From Ottelia alismoides (lineage: Eukaryota; Streptophyta; Magnoliopsida; Alismatales; Hydrocharitaceae): a DNA stretch of 64,000 nt. Below the pieces are notes generated by a model that did not search any database, was not told where the DNA came from, and saw nothing but the letters and a program-made list of their open reading frames with translations. The position numbers were made by a program, and so were the translations under genes. Below are positions 43,559-50,975 of the stretch, in pieces. Where the stretch lies: NCBI GenBank assembly GCA_037367405.1, contig JAZKJV010011400.1, positions 8,182,501 through 8,246,500 on the forward strand, in the 5' to 3' direction. How positions within the stretch are numbered: position 1 is the stretch's first letter; every line of letters starts with the position of its first letter.

Positions 43559-44668
43559 TCACGAATCAACCGCCCGGGCAAAGATTTCATCGTCGATCAG
43601 TTCGTAGTGACGGCGGAATACATCCTGTGAATTTCCGACCCAGTCACATGCGGCCTTCTCGCCGAAGAGCTCTTTCAATTGCGTCTGTCGTGTTGCCCTG
43701 ACCGAGTGAAACACACGCGGCCAGCGCTCCATTCCCAGGCGTTCTATGGCCCGGTAGACTCGCTGCCTGATCATGCTGCCCATGCGCTCGGGATCTTGAC
43801 CTCCGATCGTCGGCAGTAGGTACTCGTGCGGACCGCCTGGCCTATCCAGCATGGGCATCAGGTAGGGCCTGAGTCCGCTGAATAGTGGCAGCCGACGCAC
43901 GCGTGGCGGGCCTCTGGAACGACGATAGGTGCGTTTGGTGTCGTCGATGTTCAGACGCTCTGCCGCCAGGTCGAAGTGACTGCGCAGAAGTGGGCATACC
44001 TCGCTGGCGATGCGTAGGCCGCACCAGCGCGATAGGGCCAGTACGCATTGCATTTCGGGATCGCCATCGAAGTGGTCGATGATCCGCTGGAACTGCTCGA
44101 AGGCGATGAACTTCTTTTCGCCGACGCCGATCGTGGCCGATGTTTCAATCTTGGGCAGTTGATCAATCAGATTTTCGCGAGCACACCACGCGAGCCACGC
44201 GCGTAGATTCTTGACGTGCTTGCCAATGGTCGATTCGGATACGTTCTGGCGGTACAGCCAGGTCTCAATTTCTTTGGCAGTGATGGTCGAGATGGGGTGT
44301 GTGCCGAAGTGCGATGCAAACTGCTCGACTGTGTCGGAGTTGCCTCGTACGGTAGTGGCTTTGTGGTTGGCCTCCATGTACTCGATGTAGCTCTCGACCG
44401 CCTCGTCGACCGTCTTGGCAATTCCCAGGACGTCACGTAGTCGACGGCGAAGACCAGCGTCCAGGTCGCGTAACCATCGCTGTGTCTCGGAGGGCATCGG
44501 GGTGCGTAAGCGCTGAGACTTGATGACAGCCTCGACGTGCAGCTTGACGGCCTCGGCAGCCGCCTTGCGAATACCTCCCAGCCACACCGAGTGACGCTTG
44601 CCACCAGTGCATACGCGCAGACGGTATCCTGTCTGCCAGCCAGTCTTGATGTGTTGTAGGGAGGCCAT
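43559..44668 (-). CDS. Second tyrosine recombinase of element B
   Basis: 369 residues: an arm-type N-terminus, a SAM-like core-binding domain (86-170) and a catalytic domain. Catalytic residues are R219 (RWCGLRIASEV), K245 (DTKRTYR), H321 and R324 (FHSVRATRQ), and Y355 (FRRHYEL), with W343/N346 in the box III position. It looks functional. It lies far from either att and inside the early operon, so it may drive excision or recombine another site; it could also be the ancestral phage integrase from before a composite element formed. Confidence 0.9.
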   Translation of the reverse strand: MASLQHIKTGWQTGYRLRVCTGGKRHSVWLGGIRKAAAEAVKLHVEAVIKSQRLRTPMPSETQRWLRDLDAGLRRRLRDVLGIAKTVDEAVESYIEYMEANHKATTVRGNSDTVEQFASHFGTHPISTITAKEIETWLYRQNVSESTIGKHVKNLRAWLAWCARENLIDQLPKIETSATIGVGEKKFIAFEQFQRIIDHFDGDPEMQCVLALSRWCGLRIASEVCPLLRSHFDLAAERLNIDDTKRTYRRSRGPPRVRRLPLFSGLRPYLMPMLDRPGGPHEYLLPTIGGQDPERMGSMIRQRVYRAIERLGMERWPRVFHSVRATRQTQLKELFGEKAACDWVGNSQDVFRRHYELIDDEIFARAVDS

Positions 44669-44685
44669 GGGGGAGGCTATAGGTG

Positions 44686-45048
44686 TTAGGCTTTAGGAAG
44701 AGCGAGTTGTGGTGATGGGAGACGCGGTGCGGAGACAGTTAGCTTGTCAGTTTGTGACTGCATGGCTTCTAGCCAGGGCTTGGCCTTGTCGCCGATAAGA
44801 CAGGCCTGCCAAGTGACACCCTTGGCAGTGAATTGCAGGTGAACGGCGTTGTCTATTGGTTCAATCTTCACAGTGGGCTGGCCAAGTCTTTTGTGCACTC
44901 TGACAAATGCCTCGTCTTTTAGCTGGCAATGGACGAGTCCAAGAAGACCTTCTATGCGGAGGCTGTAGACCTCCCTGCTGGTTAATCCAAGCAGCCTGAT
45001 GATCTGTGCAGCGTCGACCGCTAAAGTCGCGACGTGTTTGCGTGCCAT
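44686..45048 (-). CDS. Hypothetical protein, early block
   Basis: 120 residues. Helical start (LAVDAAQIIRLLGLTSREVY) and a beta part (IEPIDNAVHLQFTAKGVTWQ). No known motif. It starts 4 nt after the gene before and ends 18 nt before the integrase. Confidence 0.55.
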   Translation of the reverse strand: MARKHVATLAVDAAQIIRLLGLTSREVYSLRIEGLLGLVHCQLKDEAFVRVHKRLGQPTVKIEPIDNAVHLQFTAKGVTWQACLIGDKAKPWLEAMQSQTDKLTVSAPRLPSPQLALPKA

Positions 45049-45051
45049 TGG

Positions 45052-45330
45052 TTACTCCGTTTCCCGGGAAGTGGCTTGCTGGACGTTAGGCTGTGGCTTT
45101 GACGTCGGATCGAGGGCTTCTAAAACCGGTGGTAGCCTGCCGTTGGCAAGGTAGTATTCATGTGCGTCATGACAGGTTTCACACTGCCTCATATTTCTCA
45201 AGCCACCGACACCGTTTGAACCACCCGTTGCAAACGGATTGATCAGGAACCATCCGCGGCCCTTGCAATCTGGGCAGAACGGCAACGCGTAAACAGTGTC
45301 GTCTGATTCGATGTGGTCTTTGACTGGCAT
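45052..45330 (-). CDS. Small zinc-finger-like protein
   Basis: 92 residues with CPDCKGRGW (19-27) and CETC (50-53), a pair typical of DnaJ-type zinc ribbons in small phage proteins. It probably binds nucleic acid or protein. It belongs to the leftward operon. A CCGG-centred variant of the dispersed palindrome overlaps its 3' end. Confidence 0.6.
   Translation of the reverse strand: MPVKDHIESDDTVYALPFCPDCKGRGWFLINPFATGGSNGVGGLRNMRQCETCHDAHEYYLANGRLPPVLEALDPTSKPQPNVQQATSRETE
45059..45072. promoter_or_regulatory. Palindrome variant with CCGG centre
   Basis: GTTTCCCGGGAAGT. The centre CCCGGG matches the Bacillus Noc site ATTTCCCGGGAAAT better than the other copies do. Listed as a possible weaker member of the family. 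Confidence 0.35.
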
Positions 45331-45352
45331 GATGGTCCCAGCTCACGTCGGG

Positions 45353-45580
45353 TTAGTTTGATGTTTCGGGGTGAGGTTGGACGTCCAGTGCGATGTCTCG
45401 TTTGCCGTCATCGATCCACGTGACGCCCATCTCAAGGTTGATGTTGATCTCGGTGCGGGCAAGCTCAGAGACAACAGACTCAAGGTGCATGCCAGCCAGT
45501 TCGCTCAGGCAGCGATCAACCCTGTCCACTGGGATCTTCTGAAACAAGTCAGCGATCGTCAGTAGCTTGTATTCGTTCAT
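45353..45580 (-). CDS. Hypothetical protein, early block
   Basis: 75 residues: a helical first half (LLTIADLFQKIPVDRVDRCL) and a beta end (INLEMGVTWIDDGKRDIALD). Not recognised. Confidence 0.5.
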   Translation of the reverse strand: MNEYKLLTIADLFQKIPVDRVDRCLSELAGMHLESVVSELARTEININLEMGVTWIDDGKRDIALDVQPHPETSN

Positions 45581-45597
45581 GATCTGGCTCCGAGCAG

Positions 45598-46116
45598 TTA
45601 CAACTCTTCGTCTCGCTTGACGGTTTGGCGGCTCTCGATACGATCGGCCAACTCGCGTAACGCTTGTGGCGCGGTCTCTGGGTCTACGGTGGCTCCGTAC
45701 TGCGTGATGCCATTGCGTTGGAAGATCACCAGCATCGAACCGAGTGTGTCAGAGGTTTGGCACTGCTTGATGAATTGGAGTTGGATCCGCAGGTGCTGGG
45801 CTAGTTCCGGCTCGGTCATGTCTTCCATCGACTCGGGTAGTCGAGAGCTGGTGGCAAGTCGATCGACCAGGGCCGTGATGTTGTCGACCAGTGCCTGGAC
45901 TTGCTGGTCCGTGGGACACAGTATCCGTTTGGCCACGAGCATGTTTCCCAGTACTGGACCAAGAGCCGCAGTCGCAAAGAGTCGAGCGGCTGAATGTTTA
46001 TCGATACCCGCCTTCTGCGATTCGCCTATGGCGTAGCTGAACATCTCTTGCAGCCCGCTCTGCAGGCTGTCGCAGACGCTCTCGAGGTACTTCAGGGTCT
46101 TTTCGTTTTCAGTCAT
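45598..46116 (-). CDS. Hypothetical helical protein, early block
   Basis: 172 residues, helical, with long amphipathic stretches (YLESVCDSLQSGLQEMFSYA). No membrane anchor and no known motif. It overlaps the upstream zinc-binding gene by 8 nt. Palindrome site 8 lies 5 bp before its ATG, inside the 3' end of the upstream gene. Confidence 0.55.
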   Translation of the reverse strand: MTENEKTLKYLESVCDSLQSGLQEMFSYAIGESQKAGIDKHSAARLFATAALGPVLGNMLVAKRILCPTDQQVQALVDNITALVDRLATSSRLPESMEDMTEPELAQHLRIQLQFIKQCQTSDTLGSMLVIFQRNGITQYGATVDPETAPQALRELADRIESRQTVKRDEEL

Positions 46117-46345
46117 GGTTCGTTTCCGCGGAAGTGAGTAGGGGCAACATCAGGCTGCTGGCTGTCTCTGCGCAGTCATCGCACAGCAGGAAGCGCCAGC
46201 CAGGCTTGTACGCGAGGGACTGCTGCCGCTGGATGGGCAGACTGCCGCTCCATAGGTGCGTGGCCTGCTGGTCGCAGCGATCGCATTGGGTGTCGGCGTC
46301 CAGCGTGACAGGGTGGACGCTGTAGTACGGTGTAGTGCATTGCAT
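46109..46345 (-). CDS. Small zinc-binding protein
   Basis: 78 residues with CDRC (21-24) and CDDC (55-58) pairs that would form one zinc ribbon. This type is frequent in phage early regions. Role unknown. Confidence 0.6.
   Translation of the reverse strand: MQCTTPYYSVHPVTLDADTQCDRCDQQATHLWSGSLPIQRQQSLAYKPGWRFLLCDDCAETASSLMLPLLTSAETNHD
46122..46135. promoter_or_regulatory. Dispersed palindrome, site 8
   Basis: GTTTCCGCGGAAGT, 12 of 14 bases, 5 bp upstream of the 45598-46116 gene start. Confidence 0.5.
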
Positions 46346-46356
46346 GGGTCCCTCGC

Positions 46357-46602
46357 TTACGCGTCGGGTTTGAGGCGGACGACTACGGCCAGGTGGCCGG
46401 TGCGGGTGGGGCGTTTCTCGTTGGTCTCTTCGATGGTGCCGGCCGACAATAGCGCGGTAAATCGTCCACTGATCTGGTGGACCTCTTTGCCTAGGGCGAT
46501 GGCCACCTCTTCACGGGTGCATGGGCCGGTCGAGCGGAGGTGATCGATAATCGCTGCCCGCACCGGCCAGTTCCTCGCGGCCCATGGTGCTGCTGCCTTC
46601 AA
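46357..46602 (-). CDS. Small winged-helix protein
   Basis: 81 residues from ATG 46602, or about 68 from a GTG at 46563. VRAAIIDHLRSTGPCTREEV, ALGKEVHQISGRFTALLSAG and a beta wing fit a winged helix, a small regulator by analogy. The start lies inside the 3' end of the ParB-like gene, an unusually long overlap of 92 nt with the first start. Confidence 0.6.
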   Translation of the reverse strand: MKAAAPWAARNWPVRAAIIDHLRSTGPCTREEVAIALGKEVHQISGRFTALLSAGTIEETNEKRPTRTGHLAVVVRLKPDA

Positions 46603-48331
46603 TGACGTTCAGCTCGGCCCGGAGGGCATGCAGTTGGTCTTTGGTGTGACGACAGAGCCAGACGCTGATCAGGCGGCGTTGGTCGCTGTCTTCGGTGGCT
46701 CCATCACGCCAGGCCGTTTCCGCGGAAACACCAGCCAACGCGGCCAGCGGGATACTGTGCTCCGTGCCATAGCCGATGGGGATTAGTTTGTCAGGCAGTG
46801 TGCCGGCAGCGGTCAGCGATGATTTCTTGGCCGCATCGCCAACCAGTCGCGAGACTGGCCATAGGATGATTCGCCAGAACGCTGCCATGACGTCGAATCG
46901 CGTTGTGTCGCCCTTGGCCACCGTGGCCAACATGCTGAGGGTGTCAAACGATGCCCATTGCCCTTTGGACTTGGCCGGTCGCGGCACCTGACACTCTGCC
47001 ATGGCCGATTCAAGTGCACCGCGCAGGTCGTGCGCTGGACATTGGCCTACGATCCAGGGCAGTGTGAGTGCGACCAGGCTGTCATCGCTGCAGCGATCGG
47101 CCAGCGAACATCGCAGGAGTCGATCGAGCCAGTCGGCCGAAAAGGTGTCGAGGCGACGATCGGCTTCCTCTGCGCGTTGCTTGTCAGCGACCGCTTGCTG
47201 CTTGGGGGTGAGTTTCTTGGGTGGCTGGCCCTTCGCAGCGGTGGATGGTGTCTTGGACTTCGATTTGCCGGCTTCGACAGCGGCCTTGACTAGTGGCTCC
47301 TGGAGCTTGTCCCACAGCTTGACGTTGAGCGCCCACTTGCGTGGTTGGACTTCGATCCCTCGCTCACGCTTCGGGTTGCGATTGGTAACTTCGATTTCGG
47401 TCGGCAGTTCGACGATCTGCAACTGTGCCTCGTGCTCTCGCCAATCGAACAGGCAGGCATGCTCGCCCATCGGGTATGGGTATCGATGCTTGATGTCTGC
47501 GGAGACGGGCCGTGCGTGCTCGCGAATGGCCTCTTCGATAAACGGCGGCTGGCCATCACAACTGATCAGGGATGTGATCGCTTCACTGCGCACCCAGTCA
47601 CGTTTGTCCGTCAGTTCGGCGGCGATCGATTCGATGATTGGTTTGGCGACGGTGTAGGGAACCAGTTGCCGCACCAGTCGCTCGGGCAGCTCGCCACTGA
47701 TCAGCAGGGCCTTGAGCGAGTCCGGTAGCTTCAACAGTCGCATGGCGTTCTTGCAGCCGGACTCACTACGCAGGCCGAAGACGGCGCCGGCCTCCAGCAG
47801 CGTCAGGCCGGAGCCGCCCTGGTGAATGGGTTTCATTAGCTCCTGCATAAGTTGTGCACGTTGGATCGGGTCGAGGTCTTCGCGGTGCGAGTTGGCAGCG
47901 GCCACTTCCACGAGGGCAGTGGCTGGGTCCACGTCGACAACCAGGCAGCGGGCAGTCAGCCGATTGAGCAGCCGGAGCGCGGTGTAACGTCGCTCGCCGC
48001 TGATCAGTTGGTATTGATCACGCTCGCTGGGAATGAGTCGCACTCGCAGTGGCTCCAGCTGGCCTCGCTCGCATATCGATTCGGCCAGCGCTTGCGTCTT
48101 GGGATCGGCCGGGTCGATCGCGCGATTGAGCGGGTGACGATGGATCTTGTGCAGTGCAATGAACTCGATGACTTCGCCGGTCGGGCCTTCAGAGGTCTGC
48201 TCGCTGGTGCGAGCAGCTACGGTGGTCAGTGGTGGCTGAGCGCCCGTGCGTGCAGCTATCGCATCAGCGGCATCAGCGGCAGTGGATGCTCTGCGTTTCC
48301 GCGGAATCGACTTGGGTGCGTTCGTGATCAT
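46511..48331 (-). CDS. ParB-family protein (Noc/KorB-like), no ParA partner
   Basis: 606 residues, twice the usual length. Residues 52-160 form the ParB N-terminal CTP-binding domain: HRHPLNRAID, LISGERRYTALR (GERRxxA, 112-118) and ANSHREDLDPIQ (box with NxxR). Residues 175-230 are the HTH domain (LLEAGAVFGLRSESGCKNAM). A Lys/Ala-rich linker (335-390) and a long unknown C-terminal region follow. No parA gene was found, as with Noc and KorB. It overlaps its neighbours by 4 nt upstream and 92 nt downstream. NPKRERG (320-326), a host repeat, is inserted in frame. It may bind the dispersed GTTTCCGCGGAAAC sites, of which two lie within its own gene; this link is inference. Confidence 0.8.
   Translation of the reverse strand: MITNAPKSIPRKRRASTAADAADAIAARTGAQPPLTTVAARTSEQTSEGPTGEVIEFIALHKIHRHPLNRAIDPADPKTQALAESICERGQLEPLRVRLIPSERDQYQLISGERRYTALRLLNRLTARCLVVDVDPATALVEVAAANSHREDLDPIQRAQLMQELMKPIHQGGSGLTLLEAGAVFGLRSESGCKNAMRLLKLPDSLKALLISGELPERLVRQLVPYTVAKPIIESIAAELTDKRDWVRSEAITSLISCDGQPPFIEEAIREHARPVSADIKHRYPYPMGEHACLFDWREHEAQLQIVELPTEIEVTNRNPKRERGIEVQPRKWALNVKLWDKLQEPLVKAAVEAGKSKSKTPSTAAKGQPPKKLTPKQQAVADKQRAEEADRRLDTFSADWLDRLLRCSLADRCSDDSLVALTLPWIVGQCPAHDLRGALESAMAECQVPRPAKSKGQWASFDTLSMLATVAKGDTTRFDVMAAFWRIILWPVSRLVGDAAKKSSLTAAGTLPDKLIPIGYGTEHSIPLAALAGVSAETAWRDGATEDSDQRRLISVWLCRHTKDQLHALRAELNVIEGSSTMGREELAGAGSDYRSPPLDRPMHP
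46716..46729. promoter_or_regulatory. Dispersed palindrome, site 9
   Basis: A perfect GTTTCCGCGGAAAC inside the ParB-like gene, reading VSAET. Confidence 0.7.
48295..48308. promoter_or_regulatory. Dispersed palindrome, site 10
   Basis: GTTTCCGCGGAATC, 13 of 14 bases, 23 bp into the ParB-like gene, a position suited to self-regulation or spreading. Confidence 0.6.
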
Positions 48332-48768
48332 GCGTCTTGATCCTTCAGGGTTTCAAGCAGACAACAGTTCGGTGGCAGAGCTTCGCCCGTGTCGAAGCGG
48401 AATTTCTTGCCGCCTGGTAGTGCGTAGATGTCCGGGCCGTCGAATTCGTAGAAGTGGCCCGACATGAATTTCTTGGGCTCGACGCCGTCGGCTAGCCGCG
48501 TGACGTCGTATTCGTCGAGCACTTCGCCGCAGAGCAGGCAGCGCTGGACGCGGTAGTTGCCGATGGCGACTTGCGCGCCGGCCAGGTGCACCATGGGCGG
48601 GCGCTTGGTCGTGAGTAGCTCCTCGCGCAGTACGGTGTAGGGTCCGTCAAAACCGAGCAGGGCGTGACCCTCTCCGACCAGGCACACTTTCACATACAGC
48701 CGGCGGCCGTCGCGCTCGGCTACCACGCGCTGATTACGGTATCGCTTCAGTACGATCATTCCCATCAT
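48328..48768 (-). CDS. CsrA-like domain fused to a Cys-containing domain
   Basis: 146 residues from ATG 48768, chosen because AGGA lies 7 nt upstream. Residues 4-52 follow the strand order of CsrA: MIVLKR, RVVAE, RRLYVKVCLVGEG, HALLGFDGP, YTVLREEL, with the REE corresponding to the RNA-contact Arg of CsrA. The remaining 90 residues have CLLC and further Cys and look like a small metal-binding domain. CsrA binds mRNA leaders at GGA. It overlaps the ParB-like gene by 4 nt. The CsrA relation is by pattern only and must be tested. Confidence 0.45.
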   Translation of the reverse strand: MMGMIVLKRYRNQRVVAERDGRRLYVKVCLVGEGHALLGFDGPYTVLREELLTTKRPPMVHLAGAQVAIGNYRVQRCLLCGEVLDEYDVTRLADGVEPKKFMSGHFYEFDGPDIYALPGGKKFRFDTGEALPPNCCLLETLKDQDA

Positions 48769-49039
48769 GAACATCCTTGCTGTCGGTTGGTGTTGAAAGG
48801 CACGCATTGCCGTGCAGCCAGCCCTCGAGCCAGTCGCTGCGGTGCGAGGCCGTGAGGTACGGGTTGGCGTCGTGGGGCATGCCTTGTAGTCCGCAGCGAT
48901 AGCCGTGCTGGCGTATGTTGCGGCGGTCGGCCAGGGGATCGTAGTTGTGTGTCTCCGCGATCGGCTCTGGCCAAATCGCGCATGTGATCAACACTACGAT
49001 CAATCCCATCAGGCCCAGTAGATCGGTGAGGTCTGGCAC
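48734..49039 (-). CDS. RMF/CrpP-like protein with N-terminal hydrophobic segment
   Basis: 101 residues from GTG 49039, preceded by GGAG. A hydrophobic segment (LLGLMGLIVVLITCAIW) is followed by RQHGYRCGLQGMPHDANPYL and HRSDWLEGWLHG, which match the pattern of ribosome modulation factor (GYxAG..G, (N/C)PY, R..WLxGW). RMF forms inactive ribosome dimers; CrpP relatives exist on mobile elements. The hydrophobic start is not part of RMF and may anchor it. It overlaps the CsrA-like gene start by 35 nt. Confidence 0.6.
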   Translation of the reverse strand: MPDLTDLLGLMGLIVVLITCAIWPEPIAETHNYDPLADRRNIRQHGYRCGLQGMPHDANPYLTASHRSDWLEGWLHGNACLSTPTDSKDVHDGNDRTEAIP

Positions 49040-49058
49040 TGGCGACTGCTCCGTGAAA

Positions 49059-49304
49059 TCAGAACGGGATGTCGTCAGGATTTGGCGCTGGCGTGAAATC
49101 CAGGTAGTACTCCTGACCGAGCTCGAATTGAGCATGGGCCGCTGGAGTGACGACGCCGAGGGTCAACTGACCGCTGGGCGTGTGGCGAAAGAATGCCGCG
49201 TTCTCAGCACTGCCAGAGGTGACGGCCTCCAGGCGGATGTTCTTGCAGCCTTCGGTGTCGCTGTTTTCAATCGACACGCATTTGAATTTGGCGCGTACAG
49301 CCAT
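49059..49304 (-). CDS. Conserved small phage protein
   Basis: 81 residues of a widespread phage family: MAVRAKFKCVSIENSD, then SGSAENAAFFRHTPSGQL and FELGQEYYLDFTPAP. The compact beta fold is often near DNA-metabolism genes; the role is unknown. It is the first gene of the leftward early operon. Confidence 0.75.
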   Translation of the reverse strand: MAVRAKFKCVSIENSDTEGCKNIRLEAVTSGSAENAAFFRHTPSGQLTLGVVTPAAHAQFELGQEYYLDFTPAPNPDDIPF

Positions 49305-49877
49305 AGGTCAACCTTCGTGGTTGAGAGTAATGAAATTCCATAGTGCGGCGATTCCACCGCCCAATGCACATCAGTCTTGCCAATGTGCATTGGGCGAGGG
49401 GGTGAGCAATCGCAGCATCGTTCGAGTTGGCAAACCGTTGCCGTGCGCTCACCTTTTTTGCACATCGACCGCTCCATGAATGCCGATGCACAACCACGCC
49501 TTGTCCGACTTAACTCACTGTGTGCGTGACGGGCTCCTACCTCCGTCAGGTAACGCTGTGCTCCACTAAATCAATCAACGCCTATGGACATAGCTGCGAG
49601 TCGAGGGTGGAGAGAGACCTCAGAGCTTCTGCCCCTAACAAGCCTGCCCGCATGGGTCACGCGGCCAGGGCTGTGTATGGTGGTCACCTGTGGATGCGGA
49701 AGGGTTACGCTTACGAAATACACCGAACACCGATGTCCAGTGCACACACGAACCATGTCCACAGGCGACCGTATTTGTTCGATCGCATGGCGGCACATCA
49801 AGCAGCGCCCCCCATGACACTTGCCCTACCCTCACAGATGGGCACGCGTCACTCGTGCTCGATGCACCGCCACGCGA
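49305..49877. other. Early regulatory region without a secure gene
   Basis: Divergence zone between the leftward operon and the leftward repressor cluster. It contains the inverted repeat at 49358-49396. Several overlapping frames exist on both strands; the plus-strand frame 49584-49817 has CGCG and CPVH pairs and could be a zinc-ribbon peptide, but none has a clear ribosome-binding site. Confidence 0.4.
49358..49396. promoter_or_regulatory. Inverted repeat upstream of the early operon
   Basis: CGCCCAATGCACA, a 13-base spacer, then TGTGCATTGGGCG: perfect 13-bp arms, about 55 bp upstream of the first early gene. Candidate operator or attenuator. Confidence 0.6.
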
Positions 49878-50066
49878 TCAGTCACGCTTGCGATTGGTTT
49901 GAGATAGTGCATAGGCCCGGGCGGCATGCACCACAAAGCCACGACGCTTGGCTTCCGAGTCGGTCATCACTTCCGTGGCGCCTTGGGCGCGCAGATCCTT
50001 GGCCGACTTGGACCACCGTCCCCACTGGAAAGAATCAGTGAATGGGACACCCTTGATTCCGAACAT
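49878..50066 (-). CDS. Small basic protein near the repressor
   Basis: 62 residues: MFGIKGVPFTDSFQWGRWSK, then SAKDLRAQGATEVMTDSEAK, with a basic end. GGAGGAG lies 10 nt before the ATG. Basic and Trp-containing, it is possibly a DNA-binding Cro-like or excisionase-like protein by location; not recognised by sequence. Confidence 0.5.
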   Translation of the reverse strand: MFGIKGVPFTDSFQWGRWSKSAKDLRAQGATEVMTDSEAKRRGFVVHAARAYALSQTNRKRD

Positions 50067-50155
50067 AGTTGCCGCTCCTCCGCAAAATGTCGAAGTAAGC
50101 GATTCGGACTAGTAGCTAAAAGAAGCTCACCATCGAATCGACGGGGAGCAGTGTA

Positions 50156-50200
50156 TTAGATTTATCTAACACCCGTCAATGGGTGCTGTTAGATTTTTTT
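50156..50200. promoter_or_regulatory. TTAGAT/ATCTAA operator-like sites and hairpin with T-run
   Basis: TTAGAT-tt-ATCTAA at 50156-50169, and a third TTAGAT at 50189-50194. In between, ACACCC-gtcaat-GGGTG forms a hairpin followed by TTTTTTT (plus strand), so it may also be a terminator. The site lies between the repressor-like gene and the small basic gene downstream, so a repressor bound here could control that gene. Confidence 0.5.
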
Positions 50201-50449
50201 CACAGGCTGCCAAGTAAGCGTTTGGCCTAATGCTTCGCCGATAGCGAGAATGTTGTCCAAGCCAGGAGAACGTTGTTTGCCGTTCGCAGTATACGAGCCA
50301 TTCTTTATTTGGCTAACCATCTCCCGGGTAGTGCCCGCGCGTCGCGCGATTGCAGATACAGAGTCTCCATTCTCGCAGGCATCGACAATCAAAGCCTGTA
50401 ATTCGTCTAGCTGGCGCTGACTTGCGATGGTAGTTGGCACTTCAATCAT
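50189..50449 (-). CDS. Repressor-like HTH protein
   Basis: 86 residues. DACENGDSVSAIARRAGTTR and EMVSQIKNGSYTANGK are an XRE-type HTH, and GLDNILAIGEALGQTL fits helix 5. It is a short phage-repressor-type protein without a C-terminal protease domain. Its gene lies next to the early control region and reads leftward with the early genes, so it may be the lysogeny regulator. Confidence 0.7.
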   Translation of the reverse strand: MIEVPTTIASQRQLDELQALIVDACENGDSVSAIARRAGTTREMVSQIKNGSYTANGKQRSPGLDNILAIGEALGQTLTWQPVKKI

Positions 50450-50491
50450 CTCCTAAGTCTAGCAAGACTCGCAATCAGATCAAACCGCTGT

Positions 50492-50848
50492 TCATCGCGC
50501 GGTTGTGTCCTTCGCAACAAAACGGCGAGGCTTCAAATTGCCACTACGCACCGCGCGATCCAAATCTGACGCTGATTCAAAAAAGCCCAGTTCTTCAGCT
50601 ACCAGAGCATCAGCGGGTCGTGGATGGATGTTCATCAAAAGAGAATACCCTTCGACGAGCGTTTGGCCGTCCACGACAAGGGCGCAGTTGCCGTACATTT
50701 CGTCGAAGTCTGAAAACTCGACTTCGTATACTCCGTTTCCCAAACGCTGCATTGGAAAATCTCGGTTGATCGCAGCATTTACGCGGAATAGCACCTCCGA
50801 ACTTTCAGTTGCGACTTCTTGCGAGAGTTCTTTAAGAAAACGAGCCAC
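50492..50848 (-). CDS. Hypothetical protein at the right end of element B
   Basis: 118 residues from GTG 50848, with GAGGGA upstream. The larger frame to 51052 runs through the tRNA and is not used. Mixed alpha/beta (YEVEFSDFDEMYGNCALVVD, then PADALVAEELGFFESASDLD). Not recognised. It precedes the repressor-like gene by 43 nt and lies about 80 bp from the tRNA, in the position of right-end cargo or a moron gene. Confidence 0.55.
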   Translation of the reverse strand: MARFLKELSQEVATESSEVLFRVNAAINRDFPMQRLGNGVYEVEFSDFDEMYGNCALVVDGQTLVEGYSLLMNIHPRPADALVAEELGFFESASDLDRAVRSGNLKPRRFVAKDTTAR

Positions 50849-50929
50849 AACTCCCTCATGATCTGCACGATTGCTGGACGGACAGTTGACAGTGGGACGT
50901 CGCGAGGTACCGTCTAGAGAATGACCAAT

Positions 50930-50975
50930 GGGTGGATGAAGGGGCTCGAACCCTCGACAACTGGAGCCACAATCC
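50930..50975. repeat. att copy 3, within the tRNA-His gene
   Basis: The 46 bp common to all three copies, covering the 3' half of the tRNA from the anticodon stem to the acceptor end. Element B supplies this 3' end and so keeps the tRNA intact. Confidence 0.9.

Noticed and set aside
49520..50041. A 173-residue plus-strand frame in the control region
   Set aside because: Low-quality composition, no ribosome-binding site, and it overlaps the better supported minus-strand gene 49878-50066.
50189..50848. Toxin-antitoxin pair of HigBA order
   Set aside because: The order fits, but the 118-residue product has no RelE/HigB features, and the HTH protein fits a phage repressor better.
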